Assembly (NCBI GenBank): GCA_027025615.1 | Contig: JALVQM010000116.1 | Location: forward strand, 1,209-6,374 | Direction of reading: 5' to 3' | Source of the DNA: Desulfobacteraceae bacterium | Lineage (GTDB): Bacteria; Desulfobacterota; Desulfobacteria; Desulfobacterales; Desulfosarcinaceae | DNA length: 5,166 nt | Shown: one piece after another, positions 1 to 5,166 of the stretch | Numbering within the stretch: the first letter of the stretch is position 1 | How the letters are laid out: every line of letters begins with the position of its first letter | The notes under the pieces: model-generated | Database searches by the model: none | What the model was told of the DNA's origin: nothing | Seen by the model: only the letters and a program-made list of their open reading frames with translations | Made by a program: the position numbers and the translations under genes

Positions 1-474
1 ACCAAGCAGGGGGGAGACAAATCGACTGCAGGAGGTATCCAGCATCTGGCTTTGTGGTCTGGAAAAAATTTTCTGCAAGGGTGCAATCCATTCAAACAGC
101 TTATCCATAAAGCCGGGATTTGACAGCATCCCACGTAAAACAAGCCTTTGGGCTGGATTAAGACCCGTAAACTCGGCAAGAATCGTGCGGGCTTTGATAA
201 AAATCTCCAGTACCGAAACTCCGCTAGGACAATTTGCCTGGCAACTTCCGCACAGCAGGCAACGATCCAGTCGTTGGCGGACTCCGTCGGGTTTGTCGAA
301 AAGCTGCCTGAACAACCCTTCCAGCAAAGCCAGTTTACCCCGGGCCACATCGGCCTCCAACCCGGTCTGGCCATACAAGGGACAAACAGCCTGGCACATT
401 CCGCAGCGCATGCAGACCGCCAACTGGTCTTCAAGCTCCCCAATCATTTTTGCCAGGGCCTGCATGTCCATCAT
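1..474 (-). CDS. GlcF-like iron-sulfur subunit of D-lactate/glycolate dehydrogenase (partial, C-terminus off left edge)
   Basis: Only the first 158 codons are present; the frame stays open to position 1. Two classic [4Fe-4S] motifs of the form CxxCxxCxxxCP are visible: C21, C24, C27, C31-P32 and C72, C75, C78, C82-P83 (starting CMRCGMC and CLLCGSC). This pair, in a soluble N-terminal domain with no membrane segment, matches GlcF, which carries electrons from the FAD subunit GlcD that oxidises glycolate or D-lactate. Family members are usually about 400-430 residues, so the cysteine-rich CCG half should lie beyond the edge. The ATG at 474-472 was chosen because the frame reaches the cysteines with a GGAG 10 bases upstream; the upstream ATG at 484-482 is in another frame. 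The gene is divergent from lutC-lutBA, which suggests D-lactate as substrate. The late C149 is followed by an FVSPLLG segment that I recall from Desulfovibrio lactate dehydrogenase subunits. The iron-sulfur role is confident; the substrate is inferred. Confidence 0.88.
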   Translation of the reverse strand, partial: MMDMQALAKMIGELEDQLAVCMRCGMCQAVCPLYGQTGLEADVARGKLALLEGLFRQLFDKPDGVRQRLDRCLLCGSCQANCPSGVSVLEIFIKARTILAEFTGLNPAQRLVLRGMLSNPGFMDKLFEWIAPLQKIFSRPQSQMLDTSCSRFVSPLLG

Positions 475-484
475 TGGTCATATT

Positions 485-488
485 CTCC
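485..488 (-). promoter_or_regulatory. Ribosome binding site of the GlcF-like gene
   Basis: On the minus strand the sequence reads GGAG followed by ten bases and then ATG ATG GAC ATG. The spacing is a little long for the first ATG. The second ATG (471-469) directly follows it, so the start could be off by one codon. Confidence 0.5.
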
Positions 489-563
489 GGTTATTTCACA
501 AAATCGGGTGCCTTGCTGAACACCAGAGCCTTTTATTGAAGGTTCGCTTTTCCATCGGTTACC

Positions 564-591
564 TATATACGATGCCCATGGCCCAAGTCCA
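564..591 (-). promoter_or_regulatory. Candidate sigma-70 promoter for the GlcF-like gene
   Basis: On the minus strand, TGGACT (591-586, 4 of 6 consensus bases) is separated by 16 bases from TATATA (569-564, 4 of 6 matches to TATAAT). Transcription would start near 557 and leave a leader of about 80 bases before the ATG at 474. This is a match by eye in an otherwise gene-free region. A second candidate lies farther upstream at 650-623. Confidence 0.35.
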
Positions 592-622
592 CCTTGAAAA
601 TCTTTCCGGCTCAATGCAGGTC

Positions 623-650
623 CAAATAAAAAGATTTTCTTTCCTGTCAA
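623..650 (-). promoter_or_regulatory. Alternative minus-strand promoter with perfect -35 box
   Basis: The minus strand holds a perfect TTGACA (650-645), then 16 bases, then TATTTG (628-623), which is a poor -10 (3 of 6). It lies just inside the plus-strand promoter at 661-689, so polymerases at the two sites would be back to back. The weak -10 would suit an activator-dependent promoter, but this could also be chance. Confidence 0.25.
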
Positions 651-660
651 TGTTTGATTG

Positions 661-689
661 TTTACGACACTTTGTCCATCTGTCATAAT
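661..689 (+). promoter_or_regulatory. Probable sigma-70 promoter of the lutC-lutBA operon (extended -10)
   Basis: TTTACG (661-666, 4 of 6 matches to TTGACA) is followed by a 17-base spacer and CATAAT (684-689, 5 of 6 matches to TATAAT). A TG at 681-682, one base before the -10, makes it an extended -10 promoter. The predicted start near 696 gives a leader of about 88 bases before the lutC ATG. This is the best promoter match in the window, and its place upstream of an operon supports it. It also argues against starting lutC at the in-frame ATG at 688, which would overlap the -10 box. Confidence 0.55.
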
Positions 690-701
690 GGGATATCAAT
701 A

Positions 702-711
702 TTTTCGAAAA
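702..711. promoter_or_regulatory. Palindrome TTTTCGAAAA near the lut transcription start, possible operator
   Basis: A perfect 10-base palindrome sits about 6-15 bases after the predicted start of the plus-strand transcript, a common place for a repressor to bind. It does not resemble the FadR/LldR-type site that I know. Short AT-rich palindromes arise easily by chance, so this is a weak call. Confidence 0.25.
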
Positions 712-762
712 AATTTACCATTTCAATTAAGGGACACTTCCAAAGCCCTTGCCGGTTATCAG

Positions 763-778
763 CCAACGGAAAGGTTGG
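763..778 (+). promoter_or_regulatory. Leader hairpin holding the lutC ribosome binding site
   Basis: CCAAC (763-767) can pair with GTTGG (774-778), placing GGAAAG in the six-base loop. The purine run GGAAAGG (768-774) is also the best Shine-Dalgarno match for the ATG at 784, with nine bases between. A second weak stem, AAGGG (729-733) with CCCTT (746-750), lies just upstream. The ribosome binding site is supported by the start choice; a regulatory role for the hairpin is speculation. Confidence 0.35.
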
Positions 779-783
779 ACGTT

Positions 784-1401
784 ATGCAAAGCCCAAAAAT
801 TCCATCAAGGGCCAACCTGGTTTCACAATTCACCGCTGCAGCAAAAGCCGTCTCGGCCTTCGTCAAACCCATAAATAGCCCGGAACAGGCCCTTACCTAC
901 GCGGTTGAGCTTTGCGCCTGTCAAAAAACACGTTTTCTTCGAACTGAAATCGGCAATGGCAAAGAAAGTCTGGATAAAAACAGTCTGGCCGCCCCGGGAC
1001 TGAATTCCGGACTTTTAACCAGGCTGAAAGAATTGGGCAGCCGCGCAGGTATCAATATTCTGACCCACAACCTGCGTAACTGCCTTGAACAAATGGAAGC
1101 AGGCTTGACCTTTGTCGACCATGCCATTGCCGAAACCGGCACCCTGGTCATAAATGCCTCTGATGAAGACCTGCGTCTGGCAACCATGATTTGCGAAGCC
1201 CACGTGGCCGTCGTTCCCATATCGAATCTTGTGCCAAGTGCAACTGACCTTGAACCCGTGCTTAGAAATTCAATGAACCGGCCACCAGCTTACTGGAATT
1301 TTATCACCGGCGCCAGTCGAACGGCGGATATCGAAAGGGTCCTTGCCCTGGGTGTTCATGGCCCCCTGGAACTGCACATCCTGCTGTGGGAGGATAGCTA
1401 A
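784..1401 (+). CDS. lutC: LutC/LldG-family (LUD domain) lactate utilization protein
   Basis: The protein is 205 residues, within the usual 200-240 for LutC. LutC is the small cytoplasmic partner of the LutABC (LldEFG) complex, which oxidises L-lactate to pyruvate; it has no cysteine cluster, and its exact role in the complex is not well defined. The LUD core is clear: a DHAIAETGTLV block (residues 112-122) and the C-terminal ITGASRTADIE (174-184) followed by GVHGPLELH (190-198), the family's most conserved stretch. No signal peptide or membrane segment is seen. The start at 784 was chosen for the GGAAAGG nine bases upstream, a normal family length, and the promoter whose -10 box overlaps the alternative ATG at 688. 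The stop codon overlaps the next start (TAATG), so it is co-transcribed and probably translationally coupled with the LutB-LutA gene. The N-terminal 100 residues are less conserved than the rest. Family call is confident; substrate is inferred from the family. Confidence 0.92.
   Translation: MQSPKIPSRANLVSQFTAAAKAVSAFVKPINSPEQALTYAVELCACQKTRFLRTEIGNGKESLDKNSLAAPGLNSGLLTRLKELGSRAGINILTHNLRNCLEQMEAGLTFVDHAIAETGTLVINASDEDLRLATMICEAHVAVVPISNLVPSATDLEPVLRNSMNRPPAYWNFITGASRTADIERVLALGVHGPLELHILLWEDS
1388..1394 (+). promoter_or_regulatory. Strong ribosome binding site of the LutB-LutA gene, inside lutC
   Basis: GGGAGGA lies in the last codons of lutC, six bases before the ATG at 1401. It is a near-perfect Shine-Dalgarno sequence and fixes the start at the ATG of the TAATG overlap. 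Confidence 0.8.
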
Positions 1402-3596
1402 TGCATGACGCCAGATCCCTGAGAGAATATCGTCGCCGAATGCGGCAGGCACTGGAAAACAAATTTCTCGGCCAGGCCATGGATAATTTTGCCGTGGCCT
1501 ATAGAGCCAGCCGCGCCAGGGCCTTCAGCGGCGTGGATGTAGAACAGCTGGTATCCAGAATAGCCAGCATCAAGGACCAGGCCTCGGCCCAATTGGACAA
1601 ACTACTGGAGACCTTCAGGGACAAGGCTACCGCTGCCGGGGCAACCGTCCACTTGGCAGCCGACGCATCCGAGGCTAACCGGATTATCGCCCGGGTAGCA
1701 GCCGAAAACCGGGTGAAACGAATTATCAAATCCAAATCCATGACCGCCGAAGAAACCCTGCTCAACCATTTTCTCGAGACCGAAGGTTTTGAAGTTACCG
1801 AAACCGACCTTGGAGAATGGATTATTCAGTTGCGCAAAGAAGGCCCTTCACACATGGTAATGCCTGCCATCCACCTTTCCCGCTTCCAGGTAGGGGACTT
1901 GTTTACCAGGGTAACGGGCACCGTCCAGGACGCCGAAAACATCGACAGCCTGGTCAAAGTCGCACGCCGAAAGTTGCGCCGGGCATTCATTGAAGCCGAT
2001 ATGGGTATCAGCGGAGCCAATTTTGCCATCGCCGAAAGCGGGACCCTTGGAATCATTACCAACGAGGGCAACGGCCGCCTAGTAACCACCCTGCCCAGGA
2101 TCCACCTGGCCCTGGTAGGGCTGGACAAATTACTTCCCAACCTGGAAGCGGCCCTTGTCATCAATCAGGTGCTGCCGCGCAACGCCACAGGCCAGGCGAT
2201 TACATCCTATGTTACCTGGATCACCGGTCCAACACCAAAAGCCGGTGACGGCACAGCAGACAAACAGTTACACATTGTTTTTTTGGATAACGGACGGCGT
2301 AAACTGGCAGCCGACCCACTTTGGCGCCAGGTACTGCGCTGTGTGCGCTGCGGTGCCTGTGCCAACGTGTGCCCGGTTTACCGCATGGTGGGTGGTCACC
2401 AGTTTGGACATATTTATATTGGAGCCATTGGCCTGATAAATACGTATTTCTTCCATGGACGGGACAAGGCACGCAACCTTGTCCAAAACTGTCTAAACTG
2501 CGGTGCCTGCAAACAGGTATGTGCCGCGGATATAGATCTTCCCCGCCTGATAAAGGAAGTCCACCAATCGATACAGAAAGAAGAAGGCCTTAACATTCCC
2601 ACCCGCTTGCTCGGGCAGGTTCTACGGAATAGGAACCTGTTTCATAAACTTCTGCGCACCGCCCGCCTGGTCCAGAAACCGGCCACCGACAAACAGGCGT
2701 ACCTGCGTCATCTACCCATGTTGTTCTCACGCCAACATGGATACCGCAGGCTGCCGGCCATTGCAGACCAGTCTTTTCGCGAAAAATGGCCAAAAATGGA
2801 AAAGCGCTTCAAACGTTCAACCCGCCACCCTGTCCGTGACAAAGATACCCACCGTCCACAAAAGGTGGCCCTGTTCGCCGGATGTCTCCAGGATTTTGTT
2901 TACCCCGAGCAGCTTGAAGCTACAGTGGATCTTATGGCCGACCGGGGTGTAAAAGTCGCTTTCCCCATGGAACAGTCATGTTGCGGCCTGCCGCTTTCAA
3001 TGATGGGTGAAAAGCAAGCGGCCATCGACGTTGCCCGGCAAAACATAGAGGCCTTTGCCCAACTGGACGAATATCATATAATAACCCTGTGCGCATCCTG
3101 TGCCGCGCATCTTAAAAATGCCTATCCGACTCTATTGAGCAACAGAGGAGCATGGGACGCCAGGGCCCGGGCTTTTTCAGCCAGGGTAATGCCATTTTCG
3201 GTATTTGTTAACGATTATTTACACATAGAATCTGCTTTGACCACCGGTTCCTTGCCCAAGGCTACTTACCACGCACCTTGCCACCTGTGTCGTGGTCTGA
3301 AAGTGCAAAACCAGCCCCGGGCACTTGTGGAAAAGGCAGGATTCAATTTCATACCGGCCGCCGAAGAAGAAACCTGTTGCGGATTTGGCGGAACTTATTC
3401 AGGAAAGTTTCCTGAAATTTCCTCCCGAATAGTCAACAGAAAAATTGCGGATATACTGAATACCGGGGCGCAGACAGTTCTTACTGAATGTCCGGGCTGT
3501 ATTGTCCAATTACGTGGGGCGCTTGCCCAAAGAAAACTGCCTATCAAAGTATTACACTTCAGTGAAGCCCTGGCAAAAATAGCAGGAAAGAAATAA
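1401..3596 (+). CDS. LutB-LutA fusion: L-lactate dehydrogenase iron-sulfur protein (LldF-LldE type)
   Basis: The 731 residues join two proteins that are separate in Bacillus (LutB about 470, LutA about 240). Residues 1 to about 310 are the LutB LUD domain, with an AIAESGTLG block at 209-217 and NGRL at 224-227. Next come two cubane motifs, C314, C317, C320, C324-P and C364, C367, C370, C374, the latter followed by Ala where Pro is usual; GGHQFGHIY (331-339) between them is typical of LutB. A basic linker of about 100 residues leads to the LutA part, which has two cysteine-rich CCG modules: C495-x31-C527-C528-G-x34-C564-x2-C567 and C627-x31-C659-C660-G-x35-C697-x2-C700. These match the HdrB/GlcF-type signature. 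The protein is cytoplasmic or peripheral, with no membrane segment. With LutC it should oxidise L-lactate to pyruvate; the electron acceptor is unknown. No frameshift is seen; the fusion looks native. The fusion is, as I recall, common in Desulfovibrio. Confidence 0.93.
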   Translation: MHDARSLREYRRRMRQALENKFLGQAMDNFAVAYRASRARAFSGVDVEQLVSRIASIKDQASAQLDKLLETFRDKATAAGATVHLAADASEANRIIARVAAENRVKRIIKSKSMTAEETLLNHFLETEGFEVTETDLGEWIIQLRKEGPSHMVMPAIHLSRFQVGDLFTRVTGTVQDAENIDSLVKVARRKLRRAFIEADMGISGANFAIAESGTLGIITNEGNGRLVTTLPRIHLALVGLDKLLPNLEAALVINQVLPRNATGQAITSYVTWITGPTPKAGDGTADKQLHIVFLDNGRRKLAADPLWRQVLRCVRCGACANVCPVYRMVGGHQFGHIYIGAIGLINTYFFHGRDKARNLVQNCLNCGACKQVCAADIDLPRLIKEVHQSIQKEEGLNIPTRLLGQVLRNRNLFHKLLRTARLVQKPATDKQAYLRHLPMLFSRQHGYRRLPAIADQSFREKWPKMEKRFKRSTRHPVRDKDTHRPQKVALFAGCLQDFVYPEQLEATVDLMADRGVKVAFPMEQSCCGLPLSMMGEKQAAIDVARQNIEAFAQLDEYHIITLCASCAAHLKNAYPTLLSNRGAWDARARAFSARVMPFSVFVNDYLHIESALTTGSLPKATYHAPCHLCRGLKVQNQPRALVEKAGFNFIPAAEEETCCGFGGTYSGKFPEISSRIVNRKIADILNTGAQTVLTECPGCIVQLRGALAQRKLPIKVLHFSEALAKIAGKK

Positions 3597-3702
3597 ACTG
3601 CAAAAAAAATTCGGTTGTAATCCACGATCAACAGTGGCATCTAGCGCCCCTTGGGATACCGGCAGCAAGCAAGCGTCCGGGCATTAATCTTTTACAACAA
3701 GA

Positions 3703-3717
3703 TCAGCAGACTGTTGA
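3703..3717. promoter_or_regulatory. Imperfect palindrome TCAGCAG-A-CTGTTGA, possible operator
   Basis: The two arms match at 6 of 7 positions around a central A. The right arm overlaps the TTGACA at 3714-3719. A third copy of the half-site, TCAACAG, lies upstream at 3628-3634, giving three half-sites in about 90 bases. This is the layout expected of a dimeric regulator, but I do not recognise the regulator, and no good -10 box supports a promoter here. Confidence 0.3.
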
Positions 3718-3847
3718 CAAACGTCATGAGCGCAGGCAAGACAAGCCAAAATCCGGCTGAAAAACGCAGTTTATCTGGAACAAATGTGATTTTTAAGCAG
3801 GATTTTAACACCGGTAGCCAGGCGCAATAGTTCTTCAACGAAATTTT

Positions 3848-3855
3848 AAAGGAGA
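3848..3855 (+). promoter_or_regulatory. Ribosome binding site of the CoA-transferase gene
   Basis: AAAGGAGA lies with its GGAG core seven bases before the ATG at 3862. It is a strong Shine-Dalgarno sequence and settles the start codon, which is followed at once by the conserved family N-terminus. Confidence 0.8.
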
Positions 3856-3861
3856 ATCCAG

Positions 3862-5166
3862 ATGACATCCAACATTTACTGGGCCGATCTGTACGTGGAG
3901 AAAAGGCGTAGTCCGGCCGACGCCATACGCTATATCAGGCCCGGGCAAAGAGTATTCATAGGCTCGGCTTGCGGAGAACCCCAGGCCCTGGTAAAAGCCC
4001 TGGCAGATTCGGCCCCCAAGTTTACCGGGCTTGAAATCGTACGCATGATGAGCCGTGAGACAGCCCCACTGGCCGCCATAGCAGACCGCAGCCAGGACAT
4101 GCACCTGAATATTCGTAACATATACCTGGGCTCTGCGCGCTTGGCAGCCATGGAGAACATCCGTCGTTTTATTACCCCCTTGAACATGTCCGAAGTTCCG
4201 GGCCTTTTCAAAAGTCGCAAATTCCCGATCAATGTGGCCCTTATCCAGGTAAGCCCTCCTGATGATTTTGGCTGGATGAGCCTGGGGATATCCGTGGATG
4301 TCACCCTTGCGGCAGCCCGTTCGGCCGACCTTGTCATCGCCCAGGTAAACAGTCGTATGCCAAAAGTAATGGGACAAAGCTTTCTGCACGTAAACGAGGT
4401 AGATGTAATCGTGGAACATGACCAGCCCCTGCTGACCGTTGAACCCGGCCAAACATCGGAAGCAGCCGACCGTATCGGCCGCCATATAACCCGGCTCATA
4501 GACGACGGGGCCACCATCCAGATCGGTCTTGATGCAGCCAGCCAGGCAACGGTCCGGGCCCTGGGAGATAAAAATGATCTTGGTTTTCACTCCCAGTACT
4601 TGACCGATGATATCATGCACCTGTATGCACAGGGGGTAATCAACAACCGCAAAAAAGGATTCAATGACGATAAACTGGTAGCTTCAGCGGCCATCGGCAC
4701 CGAAGCGCTTTACGAGTTTATCAATGACAACCCGGCAATCGATTTCTACCCATCCGATTATGTCAATGATCCGTTCATAATAGCCCGCAACAATAAAATG
4801 GTGTCAATGAATGTTGCCAATGTCATGGATATCACCGGCCAGGTGGCGGCAGAGGCTTCGCCCCACACAAGGATGGCCGGGGTTTCGGGTATTCCTGATT
4901 TTGTCCGCGGTGCAAAACGTTCTGCCGGAGGTAAAGCTATCCTGATGCTCTTTTCGACAACACCTGATGGCAAACAGAGCAATATCGTTCCCATGCTTGA
5001 AAACACAGCTGTGGTGATACCCAGGGGCGACGTTCAATACGTAGTGACCGAATACGGAGCTGTAAACCTGTTCGGCAAAAGTCTCCAGGAACGGGTTATG
5101 GCCATGATCAGCATCGCCCATCCCGACTACAGAGAAAAATTGATCAATTCAGCCAAGCGCGACGGC
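3862..5166 (+). CDS. Acetyl-CoA hydrolase/transferase family protein, probably GNAT-fused (partial, C-terminus off right edge)
   Basis: The frame is open for 435 codons to the window end. It belongs to the AcetylCoA_hydro / AcetylCoA_hyd_C (4-hydroxybutyrate CoA-transferase-like) family, which moves CoA between acyl-CoA and a carboxylate or hydrolyses acyl-CoA. Visible blocks are GSACGEPQ (34-41), VSPPDDFGW (130-138), HSQYLTDD (243-250), AGVSGIPDFVRGA (339-351) and VVTEYGAVNLFGKSLQER (394-411) with IAHPDYR (418-424). In 4-hydroxybutyrate CoA-transferase the block at 243 reads HSE or HTE, and that Glu is catalytic; here it is Gln245. From memory, the overall pattern (YWADLYVEK start, long VTEYGAVNLFGKSLQER block) best fits the roughly 620-660 residue proteins with a C-terminal GNAT acetyltransferase domain, which would lie beyond the edge. 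Likely cytoplasmic. Its position after the lut operon suggests action on acetyl-CoA or a related acyl-CoA, but it has its own spacer. The family is confident; the reaction and the fusion are not. Confidence 0.85.
   Translation, partial: MTSNIYWADLYVEKRRSPADAIRYIRPGQRVFIGSACGEPQALVKALADSAPKFTGLEIVRMMSRETAPLAAIADRSQDMHLNIRNIYLGSARLAAMENIRRFITPLNMSEVPGLFKSRKFPINVALIQVSPPDDFGWMSLGISVDVTLAAARSADLVIAQVNSRMPKVMGQSFLHVNEVDVIVEHDQPLLTVEPGQTSEAADRIGRHITRLIDDGATIQIGLDAASQATVRALGDKNDLGFHSQYLTDDIMHLYAQGVINNRKKGFNDDKLVASAAIGTEALYEFINDNPAIDFYPSDYVNDPFIIARNNKMVSMNVANVMDITGQVAAEASPHTRMAGVSGIPDFVRGAKRSAGGKAILMLFSTTPDGKQSNIVPMLENTAVVIPRGDVQYVVTEYGAVNLFGKSLQERVMAMISIAHPDYREKLINSAKRDG

Larger units (their letters stand above)
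475..783. other. Divergent intergenic control region (309 bases, no gene)
   Basis: The region separates the two head-to-head transcription units and is AT-rich toward the lutC side. The frame leading into lutC stays open upstream of 784, with an ATG at 688 and a TTG at 658. Neither has a Shine-Dalgarno sequence, and the added residues do not look like a LutC N-terminus, so I read this stretch as non-coding. The promoters, palindrome and hairpin are listed separately. Confidence 0.7.
3597..3861. other. Gene-free spacer between the lut operon and the CoA-transferase gene
   Basis: This 265-base stretch has no credible reading frame; the ATG at 3726 opens only 11 codons. I see no strong hairpin followed by a T run, so no terminator for the lut operon can be placed. 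A perfect TTGACA lies at 3714-3719, but the -10 position after 17 bases reads CAAGAC, so a standard promoter is not supported. A repeated TCARCAG half-site is listed separately. Near the gene, GATTTTTAA (3788-3796) is followed by GATTTTAA (3801-3808). Length suggests that the downstream gene has its own promoter, but this is not shown. Confidence 0.6.

Noticed and set aside
148..688. Two overlapping plus-strand frames at 148-519 and 185-688
   Set aside because: They are shadows of the minus-strand GlcF-like gene, whose two CxxCxxCxxxCP motifs are unmistakable; the plus-strand products show no recognisable domain.
658..783. N-terminal extension of lutC from TTG 658 or ATG 688
   Set aside because: No ribosome binding site precedes either codon, ATG 688 overlaps the -10 box of the best promoter, and the extra residues do not look like a LutC N-terminus.
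3602..3640. Terminator from the CCAC/GTGG stem near an eight-base A run
   Set aside because: The stem is only 4 bp with an eight-base loop, the T run on the minus strand is 12 bases away, and the orientation would not serve the lut operon.
3714..3742. Sigma-70 promoter from TTGACA at 3714
   Set aside because: The -35 is perfect, but spacers of 16-18 bases give GCAAGA, CAAGAC or AAGACA as the -10, none of which resembles TATAAT.
3785..3800. CRP/FNR-like site beginning TGTGA
   Set aside because: Only the left half-site is present; the right arm does not match TCACA.
3835..4620. A 261-residue minus-strand frame
   Set aside because: It lies opposite the CoA-transferase gene, which has a strong ribosome binding site and many conserved motifs; the minus frame has none.
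1..5166. CRISPR array, tRNA, mobile element or defence system
   Set aside because: No regular direct repeats, no cloverleaf-like segments, no transposase or integrase motifs and no terminal inverted repeats were seen by reading the sequence.

Overview
This window reads as a lactate-oxidation locus from an anaerobic bacterium, most like the sulfate reducers of the Desulfovibrionales/Desulfobacterota. The basis is gene content: a LutC protein followed by a single-chain LutB-LutA fusion, a GlcF-type iron-sulfur subunit, and a large CoA-transferase of the kind often fused to a GNAT domain. As I recall them, the organic-acid oxidation clusters of Desulfovibrio have this character. The taxonomic call is an inference from family knowledge, not from a database search.

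Layout. Positions 1-474 (minus strand) hold the first 158 codons of a GlcF-like two-[4Fe-4S] subunit, probably of a D-lactate or glycolate dehydrogenase; it runs off the left edge. Positions 475-783 are a divergent control region with no gene. It holds a good extended -10 promoter for the plus strand, one or two weaker promoters for the minus strand, a short palindrome near the plus start site, and a leader hairpin around the lutC ribosome binding site. Positions 784-1401 are lutC and 1401-3596 are the lutB-lutA fusion; the two overlap by one base (TAATG). Positions 3597-3861 are a gene-free spacer with a repeated TCARCAG half-site. Positions 3862-5166 hold the first 435 codons of an acetyl-CoA hydrolase/transferase-family gene that runs off the right edge.

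How the genes may work together. LutC plus LutB-LutA would oxidise L-lactate to pyruvate and pass electrons through several iron-sulfur clusters. The divergent GlcF-like protein would do the matching job for D-lactate or glycolate, together with a FAD subunit that is not in view. Pyruvate goes on to acetyl-CoA, and the CoA-transferase-like protein could act on that acyl-CoA pool. In this protein, however, the position of the usual catalytic glutamate appears to be glutamine, so its reaction is uncertain.

I found no CRISPR array, tRNA, rRNA, insertion sequence or defence system. The window looks like core energy metabolism rather than an accessory island. The points most worth a second look are the Glu-to-Gln change, the complete iron-sulfur motif set in the LutBA fusion, and the two regulatory spacers.
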